A stretch of 64,000 bases of DNA from an uncultured Erythrobacter sp. (GTDB taxonomy: Bacteria; Pseudomonadota; Alphaproteobacteria; Sphingomonadales; Sphingomonadaceae): contig CANNCL010000001.1 in NCBI GenBank assembly GCA_947503155.1, forward strand, positions 1 through 64,000. Direction: 5' to 3'. This document shows positions 45,297-54,795 of this stretch, piece after piece. The notes beneath the pieces are model-generated. The model was not told the origin of the DNA, searched no databases, and worked only from the letters and a program-made list of their open reading frames with translations. Within the stretch, counting starts at the first letter, position 1. Each line of letters starts with the position of its first letter. Position numbers and translations under genes: made by a program.

Positions 45297-45392
45297 ATCA
45301 CGCCGAAAATTTCAATCTATACGAAAGGCTATTGCCCATATTGCGCTCTCGCCAAGTCGATCTTGCAGGAATACGGGGCGAGCTATATCGAG
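45297..45392 (+). pseudogene. Truncated glutaredoxin gene
   Basis: The 32 codons before IS copy 3 read KISIYTKGYCPYCALAKSIL and continue to YIE, the N-terminus of a class I glutaredoxin with its CPYC redox site. The rest of the gene is not on the other side of the IS; instead the tRNA-Ser flank follows. So this is not a simple insertion but an insertion with deletion or recombination. There is no in-frame ATG; GGAG is present just upstream, so the original start may be altered or non-AUG. Confidence 0.85.
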
Positions 45393-46233
45393 GGTGCTGT
45401 CAGTCTAATCGCAACTAGTTTCTGACCTGCGCAGCAATCCCTTACCCGATGTGAGTTCAGGCCATAAGGTTTTGCCACTCAGCCAAGGCGGCTGAGCGGG
45501 AGGTCTTGTAGGTCTGTCTATCTACGAGATGTCTTTGAGCGTTGAAGTGGTTGTGGACGTTGGCGTGAACTGAAGCGAACTTCTGTAAGCTCTTCATCTG
45601 TCGAAATCTGAGCATCGCTCGTTCTCTTCGTCGGAATGGTAGGTGGCTGTTCTCGACCTTGTTATTTGCCCAGCGTCTCACCACCTGTTTGTCCCGGTTG
45701 CCGAGTTCTCGCATCGCAGCTTTGTAAGAGGTGAGACCGTCGGTGGTTATCTCCTCAGGCGAGCCGTGGCGCTTCAGCGCCTTCCTCATGAACCGTAGCG
45801 CAGCCTTCTTGTCTCTTGTCTTGGTGACGTAGCTCTCCAGGATCTCGCCCTCTTGGTCCACCGCGCGCCACAGGTAATGTAGCTCACCGTTGATCTTCAC
45901 GTACACCTCATCGAGGTGCCACTTCCACTGCCTGAAACCGCGCATCCGGTTTGCCCGCTGACGCTGCACATCGGCTGCGAACAGTGGACCGAACCGGTTC
46001 CACCACAGCCGAACCGTCTCGTGGCAAATATCGATCCCGCGCTCAGCCAGCAGATCCTCCACGTTCCGCAGCGAAAGTGGGAACCGGACGTACATCATCA
46101 CGACAAGCCGGATGATCTCTGGCGAAGAGTTGAAATAGCGGAACGGACTGGCTGGTTTCTTGGGTCTGGGCATAGGCCTGCCCTACCCCAAGCGCCTCAG
46201 CCGTCAATTAGGTGCATTTGCTCTGACAGTACC
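45393..46233 (-). mobile_element. IS6-family insertion sequence, copy 3
   Basis: An 841-bp element in the same orientation as copies 1 and 2, with ends GGTGCTGTCAG and CTGACAGTACC. It interrupts a glutaredoxin gene on the left and joins the tRNA-Ser 3' flank on the right. No target duplication is seen. Confidence 0.9.
45457..46173 (-). CDS. IS6-family DDE transposase (copy 3)
   Basis: An intact 238-residue transposase with Asp88, Asp145 and Glu (in NKVENSH, where the others have NRAENSH). It starts [10 protein letters not shown]. Its amino-acid differences from copies 1 and 2 cluster in the region around residues 140-175 and near the C-terminus. Confidence 0.93.
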   Translation of the reverse strand: MPRPKKPASPFRYFNSSPEIIRLVVMMYVRFPLSLRNVEDLLAERGIDICHETVRLWWNRFGPLFAADVQRQRANRMRGFRQWKWHLDEVYVKINGELHYLWRAVDQEGEILESYVTKTRDKKAALRFMRKALKRHGSPEEITTDGLTSYKAAMRELGNRDKQVVRRWANNKVENSHLPFRRRERAMLRFRQMKSLQKFASVHANVHNHFNAQRHLVDRQTYKTSRSAALAEWQNLMA

Positions 46234-46339
46234 GTGCTTCACGGTCGAGTTAAGTACGGATTGGCCTGTTCAAGCCCGCAGACACCGCCGCTTTGCGGAC
46301 GGCCTGCGTAAACAGAGATTGGTGCTGGGGGTTGTTGGC
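46234..46339. repeat. tRNA-Ser 3' flank, duplicated at 4661-4767
   Basis: 106 bases between IS copy 3 and the body of tRNA-Ser. The same sequence at about 90% identity follows IS copy 2. The last four bases are the encoded CCA end plus discriminator of the tRNA. Together, IS plus flank form direct repeats of about 0.95 kb enclosing 4661-46233. Confidence 0.8.
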
Positions 46340-46425
46340 GGAGACGGAGGGATTCGAACCCTCGAAAGAGTTGCCCCTTTACACGCTTTCCAAGCGTGCG
46401 CATTCGACCACTCTGCCACGTCTCC
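46336..46425 (-). tRNA. tRNA-Ser (anticodon GGA)
   Basis: On the minus strand a 90-base class II tRNA folds from GGAGACG at its 5' end to the complementary CGTCTCC followed by GCCA. The anticodon loop TTGGAAA, between ACGC and GCGT, gives GGA, which reads UCC/UCU serine codons. A long variable arm and the TTCGAATC T-loop are present, and CCA is encoded. It was read by eye. It lies next to IS copy 3, and its 3' end is the kind of site used by integrating elements. Confidence 0.95.
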
Positions 46426-46505
46426 GCGTCACCATTGCTGGTGATGGCTGCGCCTCTAGCTTTCCTCTGCTTGCCGCGCAAGTCGTGAAGTGGCACCAAG
46501 TCATA

Positions 46506-47552
46506 ATGACTAAACGATTCCTAACCACCGTAGCCGCGCTCCCCTCCCTGCTTGCACTGTCCGTGCCGGTATACGCGCAGGATGAACCAGAGGGCGCGCC
46601 GTCACCCAATGAAATCGTCAATTCCGCGCCGCAAAGCGAATGGGCGGCGATCCCGGCGGACGATTTGCTGGTGATGACATTGGCGCCGGACGCTGCGGGG
46701 AATAGCCGCGTGGTCATTCTGCAATTGATGCCCGCACCGTTTAGCCAAGGGTGGGTCGAGAACATCCGCACCCTCGCCCGTGCGCAGTGGTATGACGGGA
46801 TCAGCGTCAACCGGGTGCAGGACAATTACGTCGTCCAATGGGGCGATCCGGGGCATGATAATCCCGAAAGCGGCGAGGTGGAGACCAAGGCGCTGCCCGA
46901 GGGGCTGAATGTGATGGCAGAGGAAGATTATCTAGCCGATCCAAGCTCGGTTTTTGAAGGAGAAGAGCAAGCGGGGCGGGCGTTCGGAAATGGAGGAATT
47001 GCTGGCGGTCTCGATCTCGACGATCTTCCCGATACGCCATTCGATGCCTACATCAAGGATCGATATGCTGAGGGCGCAATCATTGGCCGCGGGTGGCCGT
47101 TTGGAATCTCGCTTGTTGGGGCATGGCCCGTCCACTGCTACGGCATGGTCGGCGTTGGCCGAAACTACTCCCCCGACACCGGCTCTGGCGCTGAGCTTTA
47201 CACCGTCATCGGCCACGCGCCGCGCCATCTGGACCGCAATATCGCATTGGTGGGCCGCATCATCAGCGGGATGGAGCATTTGTCGTCCATGACGCGCGGA
47301 ACCGGCGCATTGGGCTTCTACACCGAAGATGAGGCGCATCTGCGCACGCCGATCCAAACCATCCGCGTCGCTAGTGATCTGGCAGAGGGCGAACGCCCGC
47401 AATTCGAATTTCTCTCCACCGAGGGCGAGACATTCGCCGCCTATGCCGAAGCGCGCGCCAATCGCCGCGATCCGTTCTTCATCGTGCCCGCTGGCGGGGC
47501 GGATATTTGCAATATCCCTGTTCCAGTGCGCGCGATTGAGGCTGCGGATTGA
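46506..47552 (+). CDS. Exported cyclophilin-type peptidyl-prolyl isomerase
   Basis: A 348-residue protein with a signal peptide (cleavage near VYAQ). The cyclophilin fold is recognisable from [47 protein letters not shown] and the later [24 protein letters not shown] and [15 protein letters not shown]. The insertions relative to small cyclophilins resemble other large alphaproteobacterial PPIases. It should assist folding of exported proteins in the periplasm. The ATG at 46506 is chosen because upstream in-frame sequence runs across the tRNA. DUF1905 follows by overlap. Confidence 0.88.
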   Translation: MTKRFLTTVAALPSLLALSVPVYAQDEPEGAPSPNEIVNSAPQSEWAAIPADDLLVMTLAPDAAGNSRVVILQLMPAPFSQGWVENIRTLARAQWYDGISVNRVQDNYVVQWGDPGHDNPESGEVETKALPEGLNVMAEEDYLADPSSVFEGEEQAGRAFGNGGIAGGLDLDDLPDTPFDAYIKDRYAEGAIIGRGWPFGISLVGAWPVHCYGMVGVGRNYSPDTGSGAELYTVIGHAPRHLDRNIALVGRIISGMEHLSSMTRGTGALGFYTEDEAHLRTPIQTIRVASDLAEGERPQFEFLSTEGETFAAYAEARANRRDPFFIVPAGGADICNIPVPVRAIEAAD

Positions 47553-47866
47553 GCGACACTGTCTCCGCCGTCCTTCCCCTTAACCGGTGGCAGGGGGATC
47601 GCGGCACCTACCACCTTGTTGTATTTACAGGAGAGCGCGCAGAGGCGCTGACCATGCATGCGACGCTGCACCGGCTTGAATTTGGACGTTCGCGCGGGTT
47701 TGGATCGATCAAAGTAACCGCGCAGATTGGCGGCACTTCGTGGAAAACCTCGGTATTCCCGCAGAAGAAACAGTCCGAATGGGTTTTATTGATCAGCAAG
47801 AAAGTGATGAAACTCGAAGGCTTGGTCGCCGAAGAGCCAGTCGCGGTCAGGCTCTCACCGCTTTAA
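47549..47866 (+). CDS. DUF1905 domain protein
   Basis: A 105-residue protein made of one DUF1905 beta-barrel-like domain: WQGDRGTYHLVVFTGE, then GFGSIKVTAQIGGTSWKTSVFP and YVLL-type EWVLLISKKV. It starts at a TTG that overlaps the isomerase TGA (TTGA), so translation is probably coupled. Its stop overlaps that of the convergent VOC gene. No activity is known for the family. Confidence 0.82.
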   Translation: MSDTVSAVLPLNRWQGDRGTYHLVVFTGERAEALTMHATLHRLEFGRSRGFGSIKVTAQIGGTSWKTSVFPQKKQSEWVLLISKKVMKLEGLVAEEPVAVRLSPL

Positions 47867-48231
47867 TCAGAAACCGTGCGCTGCATGATCTCGATACGAT
47901 TGCCAAAAGGGTCTTCGGTAAAAAACCGCAGATATCCCGCTATCGGCTTATCAGCGCGGACTGGATGACCCTTCGTCAGCAACGCATCTTCCAGCGCCGC
48001 AATATCATCGACCAGCAAGGCCGGATGCGCTTTGCGCGCGGGCCGAAAATTGGGGTCCACGCCGATATGCAGGGATAGCGACCCGCTTTCAAACCAGCAT
48101 CCATTTGCGCTCAAATTCGCTGGTTTGGCGATTTCGCTCATGCCCAATATGCCGGCGAAGAATGCGCGCGCTTCACCCTCGCCGCCCTCGGGAATTGCGA
48201 TCTGTATGTGATCAAGGCCAATCACAGCCAT
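47863..48231 (-). CDS. VOC-superfamily (glyoxalase/bleomycin-resistance-like) protein
   Basis: A 122-residue protein of two beta-alpha-beta-beta-beta units. LDHIQIAIP at the start supplies the first metal-ligand His, LSLHIGVD follows, and FFTEDPFGNRIEIMQ at the end supplies the Glu. Substrates in the family range widely, so the reaction cannot be named. The ATG at 48231 lies 4 bases after the Rsh stop, so it is the second gene of an rsh operon. Confidence 0.86.
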   Translation of the reverse strand: MAVIGLDHIQIAIPEGGEGEARAFFAGILGMSEIAKPANLSANGCWFESGSLSLHIGVDPNFRPARKAHPALLVDDIAALEDALLTKGHPVRADKPIAGYLRFFTEDPFGNRIEIMQRTVSD

Positions 48232-48235
48232 CGGT

Positions 48236-50326
48236 TCAAATCCGATCCGCCTGCGCCACCGCATCGCTGGCGCGCAAGGCGCTGAGGATGCGGGTTAGGT
48301 GCGCCAAATCCTGCACTTCGGCATCAATTTCATAGGTGGTGAATGGGTGGTCGAGCTGTGTTTGCATCAGGCTTTTGACGTTGATTTTGTTCTGCGCAAA
48401 GACACCCGCCATTTCGGCCAAGGTGCCGGGGCGGTCATAGATTGTCACAGTCATGCGCCCGACGGCGCCATGCGACCGGCGGCCCCAATTCAGGTCGAGC
48501 CAGTCATTGTCCACGCCGTTTGCCAGCTTTAGGCAATCAATCGCATGGACGCTCACGCGCTCCCCTTTGCGCCGCAAACCAACGATCCTGTCGCCGGGCA
48601 CGGGATGGCAACATTCGGCGAGGTCAAACGCCACGCCGGGCGTCAAACCGCGGATCGAAATCTCGCGCTCATGCCGTGACCATTCCTCGTCTTCCTTAAA
48701 TTCTGCGGTGCATCCAGGAACAAGCGCTTCCATAACTTCGCGGTCGGTTAGCTTGGCCGCGCCGATAGCGAACATCAGATCATCGGGTTCCTCTAGGCCC
48801 AGCCGCTCCACCGCCGCGCGGATTGCCTTTTTGCCGATGCGGGCAGGCACCCGGATTGCAATTTCATCGAACAATTTGGATCCGATTTCAGCAATTTCAT
48901 CGCGTTCTTTTAAACGCACAGCCCGCCGGATCGCCGCGCGCGCTTTGCCGGTCACGACAAAACCCAGCCACGACATTTGCGGTTCTGCCGCTGCTCCTTT
49001 GATAATTTCGAGGACATCGCCATTCACCAATTGCGTGCGCAGCGGCATGTGGCGGCCATTGATCTTAGCCCCGACACAGGCGAGGCCCAGATCGGTGTGG
49101 ACGGCAAAGGCAAAGTCCACCGCCGTCGATCCCTTGGGCAGTTGAAACAACGCGCCTTTCGGGGTGAAGGCGAAAATCCGGTCCTGATAGACCGCCAGGC
49201 GCGTATGTTCGAGCAGCTCTTCTGCATCATGGCTGGCATCGACGATCTCGATCAGATCGCGCAGCCAGGCGACTTGCCCATCAGCCTTGCCCGATTGCTT
49301 ATACGCCCAATGCGCCGCCAGCCCGAATTCATTGCGGCTGTGCATTTCGCGGGTGCGGATTTGCACCTCTACCCGCATCGAATTTTCATACATCAGTGAC
49401 GTGTGGAGCGAGCGATAGCCATTGTTTTTGGGTGTCGAGAGATAGTCTTTGAACTTGCCCGGCAAAAACTGCCAAGTCGTGTGGAGGATGCCGAGCGCAC
49501 GGTAGCAATCCGCCTCGTTCTCCGCGATCACGCGGAACGCCATGATGTCGGTCACCTGTTCGAAACTGACATGCCTTTCTGACATCTTGTTCCAGATCGA
49601 AAACGGGTGTTTCTCCCGCCCCATCACCTCAACCGACATATCCGCTTCGGCCAATGCCTGTTTGATCTTTAGCGCAATCGCATCAACCTGACCGCCATCT
49701 TGGCCGCGCAATTGCTCCAGCCGTTTGGTGATCGTGGTGTAGGCCTCTGGCTCAAGCTCGCGAAAAGACAGCGCCTGCATCTCGCGCATATATTCATACA
49801 TGCCCACACGTTCCGCCAACGGCGCGTATATATCCATCGTCTCGCGCGCGATCCGCTGGCGTTTTTCAGGCTTCTTGATGAAATGCAGCGTACGCATATT
49901 GTGCAAACGATCCGCCAGCTTCACCAACAGAACGCGGATATCTTCCGACATTGCGAGCAAGAATTTGCGCAAATTTTCCGCCGCGCGCTCATTTTCCGGC
50001 ATCGCTTCGATTTTCGACAATTTGGTCACGCCGTCCACCAGCCGTGCGACCTCTGGCCCGAAATGCTGTTCAATATCCTCTATCGTGGCCAGCGTGTCTT
50101 CGACCGTGTCATGCAGCAGCGCAGTAATGATCGTTTCTTGATCCAGCTGAAGATCGGTCATCAATCCAGCGACCTCAATCGGGTGGCTGAAATAGGGATC
50201 GCCGCTGGCGCGTTTCTGCGCGCCGTGTTTTTGCACCGTATAGACATAGGCGCGGTTAAGCAGCGCCTCATCAGCGTCTGGATCGTAGGTTTTAACCCGT
50301 TCAACAAGTTCGTATTGGCGCAGCAT
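48236..50326 (-). CDS. Bifunctional (p)ppGpp synthetase/hydrolase (Rsh)
   Basis: A 696-residue RelA/SpoT homologue controlling the stringent response. In order: the HD hydrolase domain with HDTVEDT (His72-Asp73 from the ATG at 50326), the synthetase domain with YLSTPKNNGYRSLHTS, the TGS domain (RIFAFTPKGALFQLPKGSTAVDFA) cited by its key part FTPKGALFQLPKG, and a C-terminal ACT domain (MTVTIYDRPGTLAEMAGVF). Both catalytic regions look intact, as expected for the single Rsh of alphaproteobacteria. The frame is open 48 codons further upstream, but the low-quality extension argues for this start. VOC follows by 4 bases. Confidence 0.95.
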   Translation of the reverse strand: MLRQYELVERVKTYDPDADEALLNRAYVYTVQKHGAQKRASGDPYFSHPIEVAGLMTDLQLDQETIITALLHDTVEDTLATIEDIEQHFGPEVARLVDGVTKLSKIEAMPENERAAENLRKFLLAMSEDIRVLLVKLADRLHNMRTLHFIKKPEKRQRIARETMDIYAPLAERVGMYEYMREMQALSFRELEPEAYTTITKRLEQLRGQDGGQVDAIALKIKQALAEADMSVEVMGREKHPFSIWNKMSERHVSFEQVTDIMAFRVIAENEADCYRALGILHTTWQFLPGKFKDYLSTPKNNGYRSLHTSLMYENSMRVEVQIRTREMHSRNEFGLAAHWAYKQSGKADGQVAWLRDLIEIVDASHDAEELLEHTRLAVYQDRIFAFTPKGALFQLPKGSTAVDFAFAVHTDLGLACVGAKINGRHMPLRTQLVNGDVLEIIKGAAAEPQMSWLGFVVTGKARAAIRRAVRLKERDEIAEIGSKLFDEIAIRVPARIGKKAIRAAVERLGLEEPDDLMFAIGAAKLTDREVMEALVPGCTAEFKEDEEWSRHEREISIRGLTPGVAFDLAECCHPVPGDRIVGLRRKGERVSVHAIDCLKLANGVDNDWLDLNWGRRSHGAVGRMTVTIYDRPGTLAEMAGVFAQNKINVKSLMQTQLDHPFTTYEIDAEVQDLAHLTRILSALRASDAVAQADRI

Positions 50327-50533
50327 CGCCGGTGAATATGCGGGGGCATGAGCGGCGGGGCAAGCAGGATATTGGTTCTGCAAAGAATTGTGCGGTCCGG
50401 CCGGTCTGCTTTGGGGAAAATGGGGATGCTTTGACGGCGCCGGACAAGCCAGCATCCGCTTGAAAGTCACTGGGTCAAATTGCCTACCCCTTCGGCAATC
50501 CGGCTTGAACCAACCTTGCGTTAATCCTGCAAT

Positions 50534-52408
50534 ATGTCACGCACCGCCCCCTTGTCTGTTCAGCCCGCTGGAGGGGCTACTGCACTTGCGGCTATTGCCT
50601 CCGGTTTGGTTGCTTTCACCTTTGCCGTCATCGATGCATTCTCCCCCATCTTTAGCGCCCTGCCCATTCCGTTTGCGCTGCTCATCTTTGGTCTGGCTGC
50701 ACTGGCGTTTGGATTGCGCGAAATGTCTGTCCGCGCGCAATTCGCCGCGCAGGGCGATCGTTATGCGGCGTCGCGGCGCGAGCTCGAAGCCAAGAACCGC
50801 TGGTTCAATATTACCGAGGCCCATGCGCGGGTTGGCCATTGGCGGCTCAACCTGGCCACCAATGAGGTGTTCTGGTCCAACGCAACCTATGCGATCCACG
50901 GCATGGAACCGGGCACCCCGCCCAGCCTTGAAGATGCATTGAGTTTTTATCACGAGGATGACCGCGAAGCCGTGGTCGAGAATATCGAACGATCCCGCAC
51001 AACCGGCCAGCCCTATACATTCCGGGCGCGGATCATCGGAAAGGATGGGTTGCTGCGTTACGTCGATGCCGGCGCGAGCAGCGAATGCGCCGCCGATGGC
51101 ACACCAACCGCGATGTTCGGTGTGATAAAGGACCGCACGGGCGAAGAAGAAATGCAAGAAGACCTGCGTGATGCGCGCGATGCAGCTAAGGCATTGGCCA
51201 GTTCAAAGGGGCAATTCTTGGCCAGGATGAGCCACGAAATCCGCACCCCCATGAACGGCTTGCTAGGGTTTGCAGAATTGCTGGCGCGGAGCGATCTTAA
51301 CCCTGAGCAACGCCGTCATACCGATCTGATTATCGATTCCGGCAAGAGCCTGCAAACATTGCTGAATGATATTTTAGACCTCAGCAAAATCGAGGCCGGC
51401 AAGACGCAAATCAATGCGAAAAGCATAGAAATCAGGCACCTCGCCGGTCGCGTGAAACAAATGATTGAACCCGCCGCGCATGCAAAAGACATCACCCTGA
51501 TTTGCGACATCACCGATGATGTGCCGGACTTTATTGAGATTGATGGCCTGCGCCTGCGCCAAATCTTGAGCAATCTGCTGTCCAATGCGGTGCGCTTTAC
51601 CAACCGAGGCACCGTGTCTTTGACCACGCGCGTGGCAGCAACGGAAGCAGGATGCAGCGAATTACGCTTTGCCGTGACAGATACGGGATCCGGCATCGCA
51701 TCAGGATTGCAAAAACGAATATTCGACCCGTTCACACAGGAACAAACCGACGCAACCGACCTGGCCAGCGGAACAGGCCTAGGCCTCGCGATCAGCCGGC
51801 AGCTTGCGGAATTGATGGGCGGCACTCTGACCTTGCGCAGCGAAGTTGACCAAGGATCGGTGTTCACGCTTTGCGTGCCGCTTGTAGAGGCTAGCGCCTC
51901 AACCAGAACAATGCCCGGCGATCCTGCTGAAATGGGCAAGGTGTCCGATGCGCCCAAGGCAGCCGTCACTGTTTCCAGCACCGCTCGCATATTGCTGGCC
52001 GAGGATTACGATATCAACCGCGAATTGATCACCGATATGATGCGCCAATTGGGCCTGACGATTGAATGTGCGGTGGACGGCGAAGAAGCGGTCAGCATGA
52101 TTCACGAGGCGCGCGTGCTCGGCCGCCCTTACGGTTTGGTTCTGATGGATTTGCAAATGCCAAATCTGGGCGGGTTGGAAGCAACCGAACGCCTGCGCCA
52201 ATCGGGTATCTCAGAGGATGAACTGCCGGTTGTGGCGCTCACCGCGAATGCCTTTGCCGACGATATCGAAAATTGCCTTGCCGCCGGAATGCAGGCGCAT
52301 TTGGCAAAACCGGTTTCGATGCAGCGTCTGGCCGATGCCCTGAACAAATGGACACGCAGCAACGGCAATACCGGGCATCAACCTTCGCAGCAGCGAGGCA
52401 TCGGATAA
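50534..52408 (+). CDS. Hybrid sensor histidine kinase with PAS and receiver domains
   Basis: A 624-residue inner-membrane kinase. Two close transmembrane helices (about 15-36 and 40-62) precede a PAS domain (about 90-205) and a HisKA domain with phospho-acceptor His234 in MSHEIRTPMNG. The HATPase domain (about 340-450) has NLLSNAVRFT, DTGSGI and GTGLGLAI. A C-terminal receiver (about 485-605) has the phospho-acceptor Asp539 in VLMDLQMPN and the conserved LAED near 488-491. No partner response regulator is adjacent, so phosphate probably passes to a separate phosphotransfer protein. Confidence 0.93.
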   Translation: MSRTAPLSVQPAGGATALAAIASGLVAFTFAVIDAFSPIFSALPIPFALLIFGLAALAFGLREMSVRAQFAAQGDRYAASRRELEAKNRWFNITEAHARVGHWRLNLATNEVFWSNATYAIHGMEPGTPPSLEDALSFYHEDDREAVVENIERSRTTGQPYTFRARIIGKDGLLRYVDAGASSECAADGTPTAMFGVIKDRTGEEEMQEDLRDARDAAKALASSKGQFLARMSHEIRTPMNGLLGFAELLARSDLNPEQRRHTDLIIDSGKSLQTLLNDILDLSKIEAGKTQINAKSIEIRHLAGRVKQMIEPAAHAKDITLICDITDDVPDFIEIDGLRLRQILSNLLSNAVRFTNRGTVSLTTRVAATEAGCSELRFAVTDTGSGIASGLQKRIFDPFTQEQTDATDLASGTGLGLAISRQLAELMGGTLTLRSEVDQGSVFTLCVPLVEASASTRTMPGDPAEMGKVSDAPKAAVTVSSTARILLAEDYDINRELITDMMRQLGLTIECAVDGEEAVSMIHEARVLGRPYGLVLMDLQMPNLGGLEATERLRQSGISEDELPVVALTANAFADDIENCLAAGMQAHLAKPVSMQRLADALNKWTRSNGNTGHQPSQQRGIG

Positions 52409-52445
52409 ACAAGCTGGGTTAGCTCTGAGCGATACAATCCGAGGC

Positions 52446-53303
52446 TTACCCCCAAGTGGCGCGGGGCGGCAGGCTCATCAAAATCGCATCAATATTACCG
52501 CCAGTTTTCAGGCCGAAAATCGTGCCCCGATCATAAACCAGATTAAACTCAGCATAGCGCCCACGATATTCGAGCAGCGCCGCCTCATCCTCCGCGGTAA
52601 ATTCAGCGCCCATCCGTTTGCGGACCAATGCGGGGTAAACCGACAGAAACGCTTTGCCGACATCCTGCGTAAAGGCGAGATTGCGATCAAAGGCATCGGA
52701 ATTTCCGCATTCCAGATGATCGTAGAAAATCCCGCCAACCCCGCGATGCATCTGGCGGTGGGGGATGTAGAAATAATCATCCGCCCATTTCTTATACTTC
52801 TCATAATAGGTCGGATTATGCGCGGCACAGGCCGCGCGCATGGCGGCATGAAATTCCTCTGTGTCTTGGGTGTTGGGGATCGGCGGATTGAGATCGGCGC
52901 CGCCGCCAAACCACGCCTTGCCCGTAGTAAGGAACCGCGTGTTCATGTGAACCGCGGGGACATGCGGGTTGTGCATATGCGCAACCAAACTGATGCCGGT
53001 CGCGGTAAAGCCCGGATTGTCGGCATCCGCGCCATTGACCGTGCCGGCGAATTCTTTGGGAAAGCTGCCGCGCACGGTCGACACATTCACGCCGACCTTT
53101 TCGAACACTTTGCCTTTCATCAGACCCTGAACCCCGCCGCCGGGATCGTTATTGCCTTCTTCTGTGCGAGACCAGGGTGTGTAGGCGAAACTGGCATCAG
53201 ATCCCGCCTCGCGTTCGATGCTTTCGAACTCCGCGCAGATTTGATCGCGCAGGCTTTCAAACCAGCCGCGCGCAGTAGCCGTATTGGCCGCCCATTCACT
53301 CAT
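52446..53303 (-). CDS. hemF: Aerobic coproporphyrinogen-III oxidase
   Basis: A 285-residue enzyme that oxidatively decarboxylates coproporphyrinogen III to protoporphyrinogen IX with O2 in haem synthesis. Family blocks are present: NNDPGGGVQGLMKG, FEKVGVNVS, FGGGADLNP, the RGVGGIFYDH-type HRGVGGIFYDHLE and the C-terminal NLVYDRGTIFGLKTGGN. It acts as a cytosolic dimer. The length is normal. It is convergent with the histidine kinase gene (37-base gap) and divergent from pdeM. Confidence 0.96.
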   Translation of the reverse strand: MSEWAANTATARGWFESLRDQICAEFESIEREAGSDASFAYTPWSRTEEGNNDPGGGVQGLMKGKVFEKVGVNVSTVRGSFPKEFAGTVNGADADNPGFTATGISLVAHMHNPHVPAVHMNTRFLTTGKAWFGGGADLNPPIPNTQDTEEFHAAMRAACAAHNPTYYEKYKKWADDYFYIPHRQMHRGVGGIFYDHLECGNSDAFDRNLAFTQDVGKAFLSVYPALVRKRMGAEFTAEDEAALLEYRGRYAEFNLVYDRGTIFGLKTGGNIDAILMSLPPRATWG

Positions 53304-53443
53304 TCAATCGGTCCCCGTCTAAGCTCATCAGACCATCAACAATACCAGCGATGTGTCAACGGCAATTGACACAAATCAAACTGCGCCAAGCGCGGCAAGC
53401 GATCGCTCTTGCCAAATTGGTTCGACGGCCTCAAACACAGTGC

Positions 53444-54166
53444 ATGGTTCCTGTTTCGTTCGCACCTTCAAACTTCGCAGAGATGCAGTTTTCTGGAGAG
53501 GAGTTTATTCTCACCAAGTCAAACGCCCTGTATTGGCCGCGCGAACGTGCGCTGTTGGTTGCGGATCTGCATTTGGAAAAAGGCAGCTGGTATGCGCGGC
53601 ACGGGCAAATGCTGCCCCCGTATGATAGCCGCGAGACGCTGGAGCGGATTGCCGACAATGTGAAAGCAACGGGCGCGCGGCGGGTCATCACCCTAGGCGA
53701 CAATTTCCACGATGACGCCGGCACTAGCCGCCTTGATCCCTATGCTGCCGGGATGCTGGAAACGTTGACGCGGACGCTGGATTGGGTGTGGATCACGGGC
53801 AATCACGACAAGAATTTGCCCCGAACATTCGGGGCCGAAGTGGCAGAGGAGATGGAGCTGAACGGCATCATCTTGCGCCATGAAGCGAAGCCCGGCGAAA
53901 CCCGTGCGGAGATGTCCGGGCATTATCACCCCAAAATGCGTGTCACGGTAAGAGATCGCCATATCTCCCGCCCATGCGCCGTAATCAGCCAATCTGATGG
54001 CAATGGCGACCGCATGATCCTGCCTGCATTTGGCGCATATACGGGCGGAATGGACGCAGGTTCGGCGGAAATTATCACAGCGCTCAGCCCCGCAAACACT
54101 ATCGACGCAGTGTTGCCGGCAAAGGGCAAATTGGTCACATTTCCGCTTTATCGCGCCGCGGCTTGA
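53444..54166 (+). CDS. pdeM: Ligase-associated DNA-damage-response endonuclease PdeM
   Basis: A 240-residue calcineurin-like metallophosphoesterase. The metal-binding motifs are DLHLEKG, GDNFHD, GNHDKN and GHYHPK in that order, matching PdeM. This protein is usually encoded with a DNA ligase and an lhr-type helicase in a repair cassette, but neither is next to it here. The ATG at 53444 is a reasonable start; in-frame sequence extends further up. The gene is divergent from hemF. Confidence 0.88.
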   Translation: MVPVSFAPSNFAEMQFSGEEFILTKSNALYWPRERALLVADLHLEKGSWYARHGQMLPPYDSRETLERIADNVKATGARRVITLGDNFHDDAGTSRLDPYAAGMLETLTRTLDWVWITGNHDKNLPRTFGAEVAEEMELNGIILRHEAKPGETRAEMSGHYHPKMRVTVRDRHISRPCAVISQSDGNGDRMILPAFGAYTGGMDAGSAEIITALSPANTIDAVLPAKGKLVTFPLYRAAA

Positions 54167-54244
54167 GAACCATCTGGTCTTTCGCCGCCGAAATACCTAC
54201 ATAGCGCGTAGAAAAAGACTCGAAGTCACCTCAGGAGAACACAA

Positions 54245-54787
54245 ATAGCTCGTCCACCTCGGCGCTCGATGGCCCCGCCCGTTAAAAGCGGCCCTCGTTT
54301 TGATAATCTGATCCAAGTTCCCAAAGTCCGCGTCATTGATGACGAAGGCGAGAATCTTGGCGTAATGTTCACCCGCGAAGCGATGGAGCAGGCCAATGAA
54401 AAGGGCCTGAATCTCGTTGAAGTGTCCCCCAATGCGGACCCGCCCGTGTGCAAATATCTCGATGTTGGTAAATATCGTTTTGAGGCGCAGAAAAAGGCCA
54501 ATGCCGCGCGCAAAACACAAAAGACCCAAGACATCAAAGAGGTCAAAATGCGCCCCAATATCGACACGCATGATTATGACGTGAAGATGCGCAATGTGAA
54601 CAAGTTCATTGATAATGGCGACAAGGTGAAAGTCACGCTCCGCTTCCGCGGCCGCGAAATGGCGCACCAACATCTCGGCATGGACCTGCTTAAGCGAGTG
54701 CAGGACGATATGTCCGAAACCGCAAAGATCGAAGCATTCCCGCGCCTAGAAGGACGGCAGATGCTGATGGTACTTTCGCCCAAGTAA
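54245..54787 (+). CDS. infC: Translation initiation factor IF-3
   Basis: A 180-residue IF-3 that keeps ribosomal subunits apart and monitors start-codon choice. The N-terminal domain ([22 protein letters not shown]), seen in part as [17 protein letters not shown], and the C-terminal domain ([17 protein letters not shown] and the later [10 protein letters not shown]) are intact. The start is inferred to be ATA at 54245: AGGAG lies 7 bases upstream, and the added residues [11 protein letters not shown] match alphaproteobacterial IF-3. Starting at the ATG at 54269 would drop them. Non-AUG starts are typical of infC and allow self-repression. rpmI and rplT do not follow. Confidence 0.95.
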   Translation: MARPPRRSMAPPVKSGPRFDNLIQVPKVRVIDDEGENLGVMFTREAMEQANEKGLNLVEVSPNADPPVCKYLDVGKYRFEAQKKANAARKTQKTQDIKEVKMRPNIDTHDYDVKMRNVNKFIDNGDKVKVTLRFRGREMAHQHLGMDLLKRVQDDMSETAKIEAFPRLEGRQMLMVLSPK

Positions 54788-54795
54788 GGCTTGCC

